A stretch of 64,000 nt of DNA from Mycobacterium sp. IS-1264 (GTDB taxonomy: Bacteria > Actinomycetota > Actinomycetes > Mycobacteriales > Mycobacteriaceae): positions 23,948-87,947 of the forward strand of contig NZ_MBES01000053.1 in the NCBI RefSeq assembly GCF_001954195.1, read 5' to 3'. The position numbers were made by a program, and so were the translations under genes. Within the stretch, counting starts at the first letter, position 1. Each line of letters begins with the position of its first letter. The notes below the pieces were generated by a model that was not told the origin of the DNA, ran no database searches, and was given only the letters and a program-made list of their open reading frames with translations. This document shows, piece after piece, positions 1 through 7,880 of this stretch.

Positions 1-930
1 TTGCTGTACGCCGCGCGCTGTCCCAGTGATGACCAAACGCTCGAGACGCTGCGTGGGTGGGCGTTCGCCCGAGCCCGGGTATCCGGCGCGGCCGGGAGCC
101 TGCTGCGTGAGGGCCCGGGCGAAATCGACGCAGGTCGGGTATCGCTGTTCCGGATCCTTTGCCAGCGCCCTGATCAGCACGGCGTCCAGATGCGCGAGAT
201 CGGGTCGGCGCTCTGAGATCCGCGGTGGTGGCGCACTGAGATGGTGGCTTAGCACCACGGCGCGATTTGAGTCTTGAAAGGGTGGGGCGCCGGTTAGTAG
301 GTGAAAGGTCGTGGCAGCCAACGCATATTGATCCGCTCGGCCGTCAAGCGGCTTGCCCAAAAGTTGCTCAGGGGCCACGTAACTGTTAGTACCTATGTCT
401 ATGTTGGTCGCAGTCAGGCCGCTGATGTCATCGGTTCGCCGGGCAATACCGAAGTCAGCCAAAAGGATTCGGTGCCGTTCCACCTCAGACCCTGTGAGCA
501 GGATGTTCGCCGGTTTGACGTCGCGATGCAGTAGCTTGCGCTGGTGCGCATAGTCGAGCGCATCAGCGACGGCAGTGACAATCTCGGTCGCGTACCATTC
601 GGGGAGGCCGTCTGGGTAGTGCTGCCGTTGCAGTCGCCCAGCGTCGGTCCCGTCCACGTAGTCCATCGAGATCCAGAGCCGGCCGTTGAACTCACCACGA
701 TCGAGAACGCCGACGATATGTGGGTGCCACAGCGTCGCAGCCAATTCGGCCTCGCGATTGAATCTCGCGCGAAACTCCTCGTCGCGTGTTGAGGCCAACG
801 ACAAGATCTTCAGCGCGTCGTGACGAGGCAGACGAGGATGCTGGGCGAGGTAAACCTCACCCATACCACCAGTGCCGAGCAAGCGCTGAATAACGTAGCC
901 AGCGAAGACCTCACCGTTGTTGAACGGCAT
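1..930 (-). CDS. Ser/Thr protein kinase, PknF-like, C-terminus beyond window
   Basis: Partial membrane-receptor type eukaryotic-like kinase; 310 codons are visible from ATG at 930 to the window edge with no stop. The order is canonical: glycine loop (residues 19-24, GTGGMG), VAIK-type lysine 41 (ALKIL), catalytic [11 protein letters not shown] with D137, DFG at 159-161 and an APE-like VAPEQ. It is an RD kinase, so activation-loop phosphorylation is expected. The transmembrane and extracellular parts would lie left of position 1. It is a close paralogue of the kinase at 5597-7081, in inverted orientation. Protein flanks are roughly 75-80 percent identical by eye, but positions 401-660 are identical base for base to 5867-6126. 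Nothing in the window identifies the substrate. Confidence 0.9.
   Translation of the reverse strand, partial: MPFNNGEVFAGYVIQRLLGTGGMGEVYLAQHPRLPRHDALKILSLASTRDEEFRARFNREAELAATLWHPHIVGVLDRGEFNGRLWISMDYVDGTDAGRLQRQHYPDGLPEWYATEIVTAVADALDYAHQRKLLHRDVKPANILLTGSEVERHRILLADFGIARRTDDISGLTATNIDIGTNSYVAPEQLLGKPLDGRADQYALAATTFHLLTGAPPFQDSNRAVVLSHHLSAPPPRISERRPDLAHLDAVLIRALAKDPEQRYPTCVDFARALTQQAPGRAGYPGSGERPPTQRLERLVITGTARGVQQ
401..660 (-). repeat. 260-bp perfect inverted repeat, copy 1 (kinase core)
   Basis: Every base matches the reverse complement of 5867-6126. The match stops sharply at both sides: 400 and 661 differ and the flanks diverge. It encodes kinase subdomains from the [11 protein letters not shown] segment through HRD and DFG to the start of the activation loop. 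The abrupt block of identity inside diverged paralogues is the signature of gene conversion. Confidence 0.95.
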
Positions 931-1110
931 GTCCGAAGCCTACAAACCGGCGTCGCCGAGAAGCGAATTCGGCCAACGAGCACTAGGACCCGAGTGGGGC
1001 CCTTGACGCGGTCAAGACGGGAGAGCGAAACCGCAGATAACAAGGGGTGCTGAATCGGGCCGAAACGTAACGAACAGGCAGCTCGCAAGCCATTTTGCCT
1101 GATAAAGCGT

Positions 1111-1138
1111 CCGGTTCGATTCCCGGCAGCTCCACTGA
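1111..1138 (+). other. degenerate tmRNA 3'-end fragment, probable attachment-site scar
   Basis: The segment CCGGTTCGATTCCCGGCAGC followed by TCCACTGA closely resembles the T-arm and acceptor end of mycobacterial tmRNA (ssrA), which ends in ...GGTTCGATTCCCGGCAGCTC-CACCGA. The 5' side of the T-stem is mismatched, and no tmRNA or tRNA body precedes it, so it is not a working RNA. Fragments of this kind are left where phages or islands integrate at the ssrA 3' end. The 931-1263 gap holds this scar and otherwise only the promoter regions of the flanking genes. Identification is by recall of the M. tuberculosis ssrA sequence. Confidence 0.55.
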
Positions 1139-1263
1139 GAATGTGCTGTGCTCAACGTCAAGAGACTTGTGGGTTGGATTATGCCTAGGGTGAGCGGCTT
1201 TAATCGTCATACGACGGCAATGTCACGTCGTGCACGCCCGAGACCGCATCACGAGGAGCTCTC

Positions 1264-1767
1264 ATGACCTATCGCCATCTTGCGTGGGTGCTCGGCGCAC
1301 TGATGGTGGCGGCCATCGTTCCCGTCGAGGCGCATGGCCAACCGCCGACGAAGTGTCTGACCAACACCCCCACGGGCAAGCAGGTCTACGTGCCGTGCGA
1401 TCTGCTCAACGCCGGCGCCAATTTCCCGCCGGGGCAGCGTTGTCCTCCACCGCTTGAGCAGTACCCGAAAGATGTGGCGGACTGGTGTGGCGAAGGCCCC
1501 GGCCTTGCGAGTCCCGCGCCCGCGAGTCCCCCGCCCGCGAGTCCCACGAGCCCAACAGGTCCGACGACCCCTGTGCGGCCTACGACCCCCGTGAGCCCAA
1601 CGCGTTCTGCGACTCCGACGAGTTCTGCGACCCCGACGAGTTCTGTGACCCCGACGAGTTCTGCGACCCCGACGAGTTCTGTGACCCCGACGAGTTCTGT
1701 GACCCCGACGAGTCCCACGACCCCGACGAGTCCCACGAGCCCGGAGGTTCCGGACAGCGCGAGCTGA
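1264..1767 (+). CDS. secreted Thr/Ser/Pro-rich repeat protein
   Basis: A 167-residue protein of unknown function. AGGAG sits 6 bases before ATG. Residues 1-25 form a signal peptide ending near VEAHG-QPP. A short Cys-containing domain follows (KCLTN, YVPCDLL, GQRCPPP, DWCGEG: four cysteines, perhaps two disulfides). The C-terminal half is low complexity, built from PAS/PTS units and then seven 6-residue units of (A/V)TPTSS type. Such tails are usual O-mannosylation targets in mycobacterial exported proteins, which is an inference here. It is 38 bases upstream of the mutarotase lipoprotein, on the same strand. Confidence 0.7.
   Translation: MTYRHLAWVLGALMVAAIVPVEAHGQPPTKCLTNTPTGKQVYVPCDLLNAGANFPPGQRCPPPLEQYPKDVADWCGEGPGLASPAPASPPPASPTSPTGPTTPVRPTTPVSPTRSATPTSSATPTSSVTPTSSATPTSSVTPTSSVTPTSPTTPTSPTSPEVPDSAS
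1609..1734 (+). repeat. 18-bp tandem repeat, 7 units
   Basis: Seven consecutive 18-bp units of the form G(C/T)GACCCCGACGAGTTCT, the last two ending in GTCCC. Each codes for one hexapeptide of the secreted protein at 1264-1767. A unit length divisible by three means copy-number change keeps the frame, so this is a plausible variable-number locus. Confidence 0.95.
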
Positions 1768-1805
1768 CGACGTCCTGCATGAGGTGGCCAAGTGCGAGAG
1801 CGTCC

Positions 1806-2969
1806 ATGCGCGGCAAAAGATTGCTTCCACTGATCGCCATCGCCGCGGGGCTGGCGGCATGTAGCAAGGCGACTCACACCACTACACCCGCCGGGCCGCC
1901 ATCGATCACCAGCGAGCCCTTCGGTCAGGTGAGCGGGACACCCGTAAACCGCTACACGCTCATCAGCGGGCACGGCATGCGTGTGCGGGTCCTGAACTAC
2001 GGCGGCATCATTCAGTCGATCGAGGTCCCCGACCGCACCGGGCGCAACGGCAATGTGGTGCTCGGCTTTCCGACGCTGGACGGCTACCTGAACAACACCG
2101 GATCCGCCAAAACGTATTTCGGTGCGATCATCGGCCGCTACGGCAACCGGATCGCCAAGGGAGCTTTCTCGTTGAACGGCAACGAGTATCGCCTGCCGAT
2201 CAACAACAACGGCAACAGCCTGCACGGTGGCAGCGCGGGTTTTGACACGAAGGTGTGGCAAGCCAGCCAGCAGAACGGTAGCGACAGCGTGGGCCTGAAG
2301 CTCCAATATGTCAGTCCCGCAGGAGAAATGGGCTATCCCGGCACGCTGACGACAACCGTCACCTACACCGTGAACCAGAAAAACGAATTGCGCATCGACT
2401 ACCACGCGACCACCGATGCGCCGACCGTGATCAACCTGACCAATCACAGCTATTTCAACCTGGCGGGTGAGGACACGCTCGACGTCTACGACCAGAAGGT
2501 CACCATTCGCGCCGACCACTACCTGCCAACCGATTCGACACAGATCCCGACCGGGCAGATTGCCTCGGTGCAGGGCACACCGTTCGATTTCACATCGCCC
2601 ACCGCGATCGGCGCGCATATCAGTGCGAATGACCCGCAGCTGTTGCTGGCCCAGGGTTACGACCACAACTGGGTGATCAACCGCGGCAACAGCGCGGGGC
2701 TGGTGGAGGCAGCCAAGGCCGAGGATCCGCAGACAGGGCGCACGTTGACTGTCTCCACTACCGAGCCCGGGGTGCAGTTCTACACGTCCAATTTCATCGG
2801 CGGGGCGTTCACGGGCACCAGCGGGCATATCTACCGGCAGGGCGCGGGATTCACGATGGAGACCCAGCACTACCCGGATTCGCCAAATCAGCCGAACTTC
2901 CCGACCACGACGCTCAACCCTGGCCAGGCCTACGATTCGACAACGGTTTTTGCCTTCAGCACGGCGTAA
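1806..2969 (+). CDS. aldose 1-epimerase (mutarotase) family lipoprotein
   Basis: A 387-residue GalM-type enzyme that would interconvert alpha and beta anomers of hexoses, exported to the cell surface. The N-terminus MRGKRLLPLIAIAAGLAAC is a lipoprotein signal with lipobox LAAC. Family signatures are present: LHGGSAGFD, the catalytic histidine in NHSYFNLAG, GYDHNW, and the catalytic Glu in METQHYPDSPN near the C-terminus. ATG at 1779 is an in-frame alternative adding nine residues; 1806 is preferred because it gives a tight signal peptide. It follows the secreted repeat protein and precedes the hydrolase-cyclase by 9 bases. Confidence 0.88.
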   Translation: MRGKRLLPLIAIAAGLAACSKATHTTTPAGPPSITSEPFGQVSGTPVNRYTLISGHGMRVRVLNYGGIIQSIEVPDRTGRNGNVVLGFPTLDGYLNNTGSAKTYFGAIIGRYGNRIAKGAFSLNGNEYRLPINNNGNSLHGGSAGFDTKVWQASQQNGSDSVGLKLQYVSPAGEMGYPGTLTTTVTYTVNQKNELRIDYHATTDAPTVINLTNHSYFNLAGEDTLDVYDQKVTIRADHYLPTDSTQIPTGQIASVQGTPFDFTSPTAIGAHISANDPQLLLAQGYDHNWVINRGNSAGLVEAAKAEDPQTGRTLTVSTTEPGVQFYTSNFIGGAFTGTSGHIYRQGAGFTMETQHYPDSPNQPNFPTTTLNPGQAYDSTTVFAFSTA

Positions 2970-2978
2970 GGTTCGACC

Positions 2979-4316
2979 ATGAACGTCGCGGGCAGGGCCC
3001 CGGACATCCACTATGCCAAGAGCGGCGGCCTGAACATCGCGTTCTCGGTGATCGGCGAGGGGCCCGACCTCGTCGTCGCGCCCGGCTTCATCTCGCACCT
3101 CGACATCATGTGGGAGGAGCCGTCGGTCGCCCACTTCTACTCACGGCTCGCGTCCTTCCGGCGCGTCGTGATCTTCGATAAACGGGGGACCGGCCTCTCT
3201 GATCCGACAACGCATGCGCCGACGTTGGAACAGTCCGTCGACGATATGCGCGCTGTCATGGACGCGGCCGGATGTGAAAGTGCCGACCTCGTGGGCATTT
3301 CGGAGGGCGGCACGATGGCGATGCTGATGACGGCCAGCCATCCCGAGCGCGTCAAGGCGCTCGCCCTCTACGGCACGTTCTCCCGCCTGCTCCAAGCGCC
3401 CGACTACCCGCTCGGTGTGACCGAGGAGCAGCTGTCGGCGTTGATCGAGCTAAGCGCCAAGGGCTGGGGTGAAGGCGTCGGACTGGGTGCGTGGGCCCCG
3501 AGTCGTCGGGGCGACACCGCCCTGCGGGGGTGGTGGGCGCGGCTGCAGCGCGTCGCCGCCAGCCCGGGCATCGTCCGCAACATCTTCGCGCTCTATCCGC
3601 AACTGGACATCCGCGACGTGTTGCCCGCGATCCAGGTGCCGACGCTCGTGCTCCACCGGCGGGACGACCGGATGGTGAGGCTCGAGATGGGACGCTACCT
3701 CGCCGACCGCATCCCCGGGTCTAAGTTCGTCGAGCTCGACGGCACTGACCACCTGTTCTTCACGGGCGACGCCGACGCCTTGCTCGACGAGGTCGAGGAG
3801 TTCCTCACCGGCGTCCGTCCGGTTCCCGCGGTCGAGCGCGTCCTGGCCACCGTGCTGTTTACCGACATCGTCGACTCCACGAAGCGAGCGGTCGAGCTCG
3901 GCGACGAGCGATGGAAGGAGCTGCTCGGTAGGCACGACGCCCAGGTGCGGCGCCAGCTCGAGCGCTTCGGTGGCCGTGAGGTCAACACGACGGGCGACGG
4001 CTTCCTCGCCCGGTTCGATGGACCGGCCCGCGCGATCCGGTGCGCCATGGCGATCCGCGACATTTTGCGGAGCCTGGGTCTCGAGGTGCGGGCGGGCGTG
4101 CACACCGGCGAGGTCGAGCTGCGCGACGACGACATCAGCGGCATCGCCGTCCACATCGCGGCACGTGTGGCAGCAGCGGCCCGGGCGGGCGAGGTGCTCG
4201 TCTCGCGCATCGTCGTCGACCTGGTCGCCGGGTCGGGCCTCAGCTTTGCCGCTCGCGGCGAGCACACCCTCAAGGGTGTGGCGGGCGAGTGGGGGCTGTT
4301 CGCCGTCGAGGGTTGA
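2979..4316 (+). CDS. alpha/beta-hydrolase fused to class III nucleotidyl cyclase (LipJ/Rv1900c-like)
   Basis: A 445-residue two-domain protein. Residues 10-275 form an alpha/beta-hydrolase with nucleophile elbow GISEGG (Ser108). Residues 285-445 form a class III cyclase. The metal-binding Asp residues are D296 (FTDIVDST) and D340 (TTGDGF). Two canonical cyclase residues are changed: the substrate-specifying Lys is Asn336 (VNTTGDG), and the transition-state Asn of the usual VNxAAR is His (VHIAARV). The architecture matches M. tuberculosis Rv1900c, where Lys-to-Asn substitution is also known. It probably makes cAMP or a related nucleotide under control of a small ligand bound by the hydrolase domain; activity needs testing. 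Confidence 0.85.
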   Translation: MNVAGRAPDIHYAKSGGLNIAFSVIGEGPDLVVAPGFISHLDIMWEEPSVAHFYSRLASFRRVVIFDKRGTGLSDPTTHAPTLEQSVDDMRAVMDAAGCESADLVGISEGGTMAMLMTASHPERVKALALYGTFSRLLQAPDYPLGVTEEQLSALIELSAKGWGEGVGLGAWAPSRRGDTALRGWWARLQRVAASPGIVRNIFALYPQLDIRDVLPAIQVPTLVLHRRDDRMVRLEMGRYLADRIPGSKFVELDGTDHLFFTGDADALLDEVEEFLTGVRPVPAVERVLATVLFTDIVDSTKRAVELGDERWKELLGRHDAQVRRQLERFGGREVNTTGDGFLARFDGPARAIRCAMAIRDILRSLGLEVRAGVHTGEVELRDDDISGIAVHIAARVAAAARAGEVLVSRIVVDLVAGSGLSFAARGEHTLKGVAGEWGLFAVEG

Positions 4317-4734
4317 TATTTGGCTGCGAATCCCAAATCGTTTGTGTCTCAACGTCGATCGATGGGTGATGGAGTTCCTGAAAGTTCCGTCCGCCCCGAC
4401 GGAATGTGGCAACGACGGCGGCCGGCACATCCGGCTCCAATAACGGAACGGACAGCCAGTCGCAGGGGCGTACGTGCACCAAATCCACTGCCGCCGCGGT
4501 CTTGTCGGCGTCGTAGAGGTACGGCCCGCAGATGCGGCCCAACCAGAACCACCCGTCGGTGTCGCGGGTCCACACGAACGAGCCGTCGTCGAGCTCCGCG
4601 AATCGGGCGACCCGACGGACAAGGCGCTCCTCATCGGCCTGCCGACTTACGCGTTGCCCGAACCCACACACGCCGAGCCGGCGAGCGCGGTCGATGGTGG
4701 CTTGCGGCTCGACGGCGTCGTCGCGCGATCGCAT
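4270..4734 (-). CDS. conserved hypothetical protein, possible PUA-like fold
   Basis: About 154 residues from ATG at 4734; in-frame ATG codons further upstream would lie inside the amidase gene. Coding character is good: KFAEL/FVWTRD-type core with DDGSFVWTRDTDGWFWLGR, GPYLYDAD and HVRPCDWL. This pattern (Trp-rich, charge-alternating, WTRD...GRI..P) recalls actinobacterial PUA/EVE-like nucleic-acid-sensing proteins, but I only infer this from shape. It follows the amidase with a 25-base gap and overlaps the 3' end of the convergent cyclase gene by 47 bases. No function assigned. Confidence 0.55.
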   Translation of the reverse strand: MRSRDDAVEPQATIDRARRLGVCGFGQRVSRQADEERLVRRVARFAELDDGSFVWTRDTDGWFWLGRICGPYLYDADKTAAAVDLVHVRPCDWLSVPLLEPDVPAAVVATFRRGGRNFQELHHPSIDVETQTIWDSQPNINPRRRTAPTRPPHP

Positions 4735-4759
4735 CGGCGCGCGGTAGACGGCGACCAGG

Positions 4760-5509
4760 TCAGTTCCCCGCTTCGATAGCCGCGACTCGTGCGGCAGCGT
4801 CGGGTCCGCAGAAGCGCTGGAGGTCCACTCCGCCCGCGGCCAGCAGATCGTCGATGCGGCGCTTGAGGTCACCCGATGTGAGGTGGGCATACAGGCTCGC
4901 GCCCGGGCAAGATGTCTGGGCAAGATCCCGGTGGCCCGCCAGTGTGTTGGTTGCGATGCCAAATGTCCGCGCGGCCCAGGCGAATGCCAGAGCGGCTCCG
5001 CGCAGCTGGGCCTCAGACACGGCCTCCTGGTCGAAGTCCCCTTCGCAGAGGACCAGGAAATGGCCCGTCGTGTCGTAGTCCGTTGCGGTGTCGCCCGCTA
5101 GCTCAGTGCTCCGGAGTTCATAGATGTTGCCATTACGGTCGACGCCGACGTGATAAGCGATGTCGATCCAGCCGTGCTGGTCTTGGTGATAGCGCTGATC
5201 CTGTCTGAGGTGGCCCGGGGCGTTGCGGTTGTCGCCAAGGACCACGGCCTCGTGGTGGAGGGTCATGCGGGTGATCGTCTGGCGCTTGCCCCCCGGGTGG
5301 GCCGGGCGCGCACCCCAGGCGTCTCGGCATAGCAACGGTGCTGAAGTGGAAGCGGTCAGCTTGACGCTCGACCGCGTAGAACTCGAGCAGGCGCCGACCA
5401 TGGACGCCACGCCGACGCTGCCGGCCAGCCCAAGCAGCTGGCGGCGGCTGACGAAATCCGGTCGCTCATCGGGCCGGCCGGGCGGTGGCCCACACATCGT
5501 CTTCACCAT
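4760..5509 (-). CDS. PGRP/amidase_2-type N-acetylmuramoyl-L-alanine amidase, Tat lipoprotein
   Basis: A 249-residue zinc amidase expected to cleave the lactyl-amide bond between MurNAc and the stem peptide, acting in the cell envelope. The N-terminus carries a twin-arginine motif SRRQLLG followed by a hydrophobic stretch and lipobox VGAC (Cys41), so it should be Tat-exported and lipid-anchored. Zinc-ligand candidates are His85/86 (LHHEAV), His193 (AGHRD) and Cys201 (SCPG), with Tyr119-His120 (IAYHVG) between them as in peptidoglycan recognition proteins. Start at 5509 is the first ATG giving a normal Tat signal; no clear ribosome binding site is seen. It is divergent from the kinase at 5597. 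Confidence 0.85.
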   Translation of the reverse strand: MVKTMCGPPPGRPDERPDFVSRRQLLGLAGSVGVASMVGACSSSTRSSVKLTASTSAPLLCRDAWGARPAHPGGKRQTITRMTLHHEAVVLGDNRNAPGHLRQDQRYHQDQHGWIDIAYHVGVDRNGNIYELRSTELAGDTATDYDTTGHFLVLCEGDFDQEAVSEAQLRGAALAFAWAARTFGIATNTLAGHRDLAQTSCPGASLYAHLTSGDLKRRIDDLLAAGGVDLQRFCGPDAAARVAAIEAGN

Positions 5510-5596
5510 ACGGAGGAGGATCGCGCCAGAGTCGCTTGTCAGGAAATATCCACGGTCCGCATACGTTCCTTGGGAGCAGTTACTAGGATTCGGCGC

Positions 5597-7081
5597 ATGG
5601 CACTGGCGAACGGTGCGATTTTCGCTGGCTATACCATTCAGCGACTGCTGGGGGCCGGTGGGATGGGGGAGGTTTATTTGGCCCATCATCCCAGGCTGCC
5701 GCGGCTGGACGCGCTGAAAATCCTTCCTGCGGCACTAACCGAGGACGGCGAGTTCCGGCAGCGATTCAACCGCGAAGCTGACCTGGCGGCCGCGCTGTGG
5801 CATCCGCACATCGTGGGCCTTCACGACCGCGGCGAGTTCGAAGGCCAGCTGTGGATCACCATGGATTACGTGGACGGGACCGACGCTGGGCGACTGCAAC
5901 GGCAGCACTACCCAGACGGCCTCCCCGAATGGTACGCGACCGAGATTGTCACTGCCGTCGCTGATGCGCTCGACTATGCGCACCAGCGCAAGCTACTGCA
6001 TCGCGACGTCAAACCGGCGAACATCCTGCTCACAGGGTCTGAGGTGGAACGGCACCGAATCCTTTTGGCTGACTTCGGTATTGCCCGGCGAACCGATGAC
6101 ATCAGCGGCCTGACTGCGACCAACATGACAGTCGGCTCGGTTGCATATGCGGCGCCCGAGCAATTGATGGGCGAGTCGATAGACGGGCGAGCTGACGAAT
6201 ATGCGTTGGCCGCCACTGCTTTCCACCTCCTAGCCGGTGCGCCTCCATTTCAGCATTCCAACCCTGCAGTCGTCATTAGCAGGCACCTCAATGCGCCCCC
6301 GCCGCGGCTAGCAGAGCGGCGCCCAGAGCTGGCGCGGCTAGACCCGGTGTTGTCGAAAGCCCTCGCGAAGAACCCTTCAGAACGCTACCCACGATGCCTT
6401 GACTTCGCGCATGCGCTCAGAGCGTGCATCGCCGGCGCGGCCCCTTATCCAGATGCGAACCTTCCCAGCAACATTCGGCCGCTCGAAAGAGTGTCTGCTG
6501 TGGGCGGGCCAGCGGGCCAGGCGCCGATCACTCAGCCAGCGATGCCGTCCTCATATCACCGAACGATGCATGTTCCTTCGCCGCAACGGCCCGCGCTGCG
6601 TGCAGCCACGGTCGTACCAATGATCTTGGCGGTATTGCTGTTCGGTGCCGCAGGCTTCGCGGTCACGCAGGTTCTACGCCCGGACCCGCAGCCTTCCACC
6701 GCCGCGCCGCAGTGGCAGCCGTACGTCGACTACGCCAAACAGTTCACGGTGTGGTTCACGAGTATCAGTGCTCAATCGGCTGATAGCGACATCCAGCGGA
6801 TCCTCGACGGATCAACCGGGTCTTTCCACGATGACTTCGCTAATAGAAGATCCGACTTCAGGCAGACGCTCGTGAATTCAAACGTGTCAACCCAAGGAAC
6901 CGTTAACAGCGCCGGCCTGGACTCCATCAATGGCACGACGGCGCACGTTCTGATAGCCGCGACATCCAAGGTCACTAATAACGCTGGCGCATCGCAAGAT
7001 CCAAGAAGTTGGCGATTAGACGTGCAAGTCGAAAAAGCCGGCGACACGTACAAGGTGTCACGAGTGGACTTCGTGCAATGA
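5597..7081 (+). CDS. transmembrane Ser/Thr protein kinase, PknF-like
   Basis: A 494-residue receptor kinase. The cytosolic catalytic domain (1-275) has the glycine loop GAGGMG (19-24), Lys41, HRD with Asp137, DFG 159-161 and APEQ. A juxtamembrane linker follows, then one transmembrane helix (about 337-360, rich in [16 protein letters not shown]) and a ~130-residue extracellular domain. That outer domain ([22 protein letters not shown] ending) looks like Mce-associated (Mas) proteins. The next gene, itself a Mas-like protein, starts inside the stop codon (ATGA). Start 5597 (MALANG) is chosen because it aligns with the paralogue at 930. Positions 5867-6126 are identical to the left paralogue. 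Confidence 0.93.
   Translation: MALANGAIFAGYTIQRLLGAGGMGEVYLAHHPRLPRLDALKILPAALTEDGEFRQRFNREADLAAALWHPHIVGLHDRGEFEGQLWITMDYVDGTDAGRLQRQHYPDGLPEWYATEIVTAVADALDYAHQRKLLHRDVKPANILLTGSEVERHRILLADFGIARRTDDISGLTATNMTVGSVAYAAPEQLMGESIDGRADEYALAATAFHLLAGAPPFQHSNPAVVISRHLNAPPPRLAERRPELARLDPVLSKALAKNPSERYPRCLDFAHALRACIAGAAPYPDANLPSNIRPLERVSAVGGPAGQAPITQPAMPSSYHRTMHVPSPQRPALRAATVVPMILAVLLFGAAGFAVTQVLRPDPQPSTAAPQWQPYVDYAKQFTVWFTSISAQSADSDIQRILDGSTGSFHDDFANRRSDFRQTLVNSNVSTQGTVNSAGLDSINGTTAHVLIAATSKVTNNAGASQDPRSWRLDVQVEKAGDTYKVSRVDFVQ
5867..6126 (+). repeat. 260-bp perfect inverted repeat, copy 2 (kinase core)
   Basis: Exact reverse complement of 401-660, in the catalytic core of the second kinase (encoded residues about 91-177). 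The repeats are in inverted orientation with 5206 bases between them, so they could support gene conversion or inversion of the interval holding the mutarotase, cyclase and amidase genes. Confidence 0.95.
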
Positions 7082-7593
7082 CCCGCGCCGGGCTACTGCG
7101 CGTCGGATGGTGGTTGCTCGTGGTTGCACTCGCCGTCTCGACCGTGAGTGCCGCAGCCGTGGGCGGGTGGCAGATGCAGGTCAAAAGCCGCCAACTGCCT
7201 CCCGTCGCTGACCAACCCGCCGATCGTCAGAACGCAACACAGGCGGCAAGTACCGGTACGGTGAAATTGTTGAGCTATTCGCCAGACACACTTGAACAAG
7301 ACTTCAGCGCTGCCGAAGCGATGCTCACCGGCGACTTCCTCGCCTACTACAAGCAATTCTCAACTCAGGTTGTCATGCCAGCCGCTCGGGAAAAGCGCGT
7401 CACTACGTCTGCCACCGTTCTCCGCGCCGGCGTCGAATCCCTTGCCAGCCAGAATGCCTCGATACTTGTCTTCGTAAACCAATCGACCACCACGAAGGAG
7501 AAACCGTCGCCGTCAATCGCGACAAGCTCAGTGCGGGTAGGTCTTGTCAAGGTGAACGGAACCTGGCTCATCGCCAAATTCGACCCGCAATAG
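7078..7593 (+). CDS. Mce-associated (Mas)-type membrane protein
   Basis: A 171-residue single-pass protein. Residues 8-30 ([25 protein letters not shown]) are a membrane anchor, followed by a periplasmic domain ending in [18 protein letters not shown], the usual Mas ending. Mas proteins stabilise Mce lipid importers, but no mce genes are nearby. Its start overlaps the kinase stop by four bases (ATGA), so the two are translationally coupled. It probably acts with the kinase's own extracellular domain, which has the same type of fold; this is inference. Confidence 0.8.
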   Translation: MTRAGLLRVGWWLLVVALAVSTVSAAAVGGWQMQVKSRQLPPVADQPADRQNATQAASTGTVKLLSYSPDTLEQDFSAAEAMLTGDFLAYYKQFSTQVVMPAAREKRVTTSATVLRAGVESLASQNASILVFVNQSTTTKEKPSPSIATSSVRVGLVKVNGTWLIAKFDPQ

Positions 7594-7784
7594 ATCGACG
7601 CACGGAGCTGCCCACCAAGGGATGAACAACGAAACACGAGATCGTTGCGAGCGCCGGGCGGGTGCATTCGCGCCAAGTTTTGAGAAGATCCAACCCGAGC
7701 GCGGAATCGAAGCAGCGCCAGTATGCCCCCTTTTTCGGGCGCAACTCTCGTAAGAGACATCCAGGCCAGCGGCCTCTAAACCCT

Positions 7785-7802
7785 TCTCAGCGGCTTCTCA
7801 GC
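7785..7802 (+). promoter_or_regulatory. 11-bp-phased direct repeat, PhoP-box-like
   Basis: TCTCAGCGGCTTCTCAGC is two identical 7-mers separated by 4 bases, 79 bases before the ECF transporter start. Spacing and sequence fit the mycobacterial PhoP motif TCACAGC-N4-TCACAGC except for one A-to-T change in each half. The rest of the 7594-7880 gap shows no gene. Confidence 0.4.
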
Positions 7803-7880
7803 AGTCTATCCATACGCTGGCGCTCCCATGTTTACAGCAACTTTTCGCCCACCAGGCGCACGCGTCGAGGTCTCGATTAG

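Noticed and set aside
1485..1805. In-frame extension upstream of the mutarotase, coding DEFCDP repeats
   Set aside because: It reads the repeat of the secreted protein in another frame and would bury the lipoprotein signal inside the chain.
1386..3134. Long minus-strand frame across the repeat protein and mutarotase genes
   Set aside because: The open frame comes from the 18-bp repeat (every frame of it lacks stops) and third-position G+C bias. No start signal or family motif.
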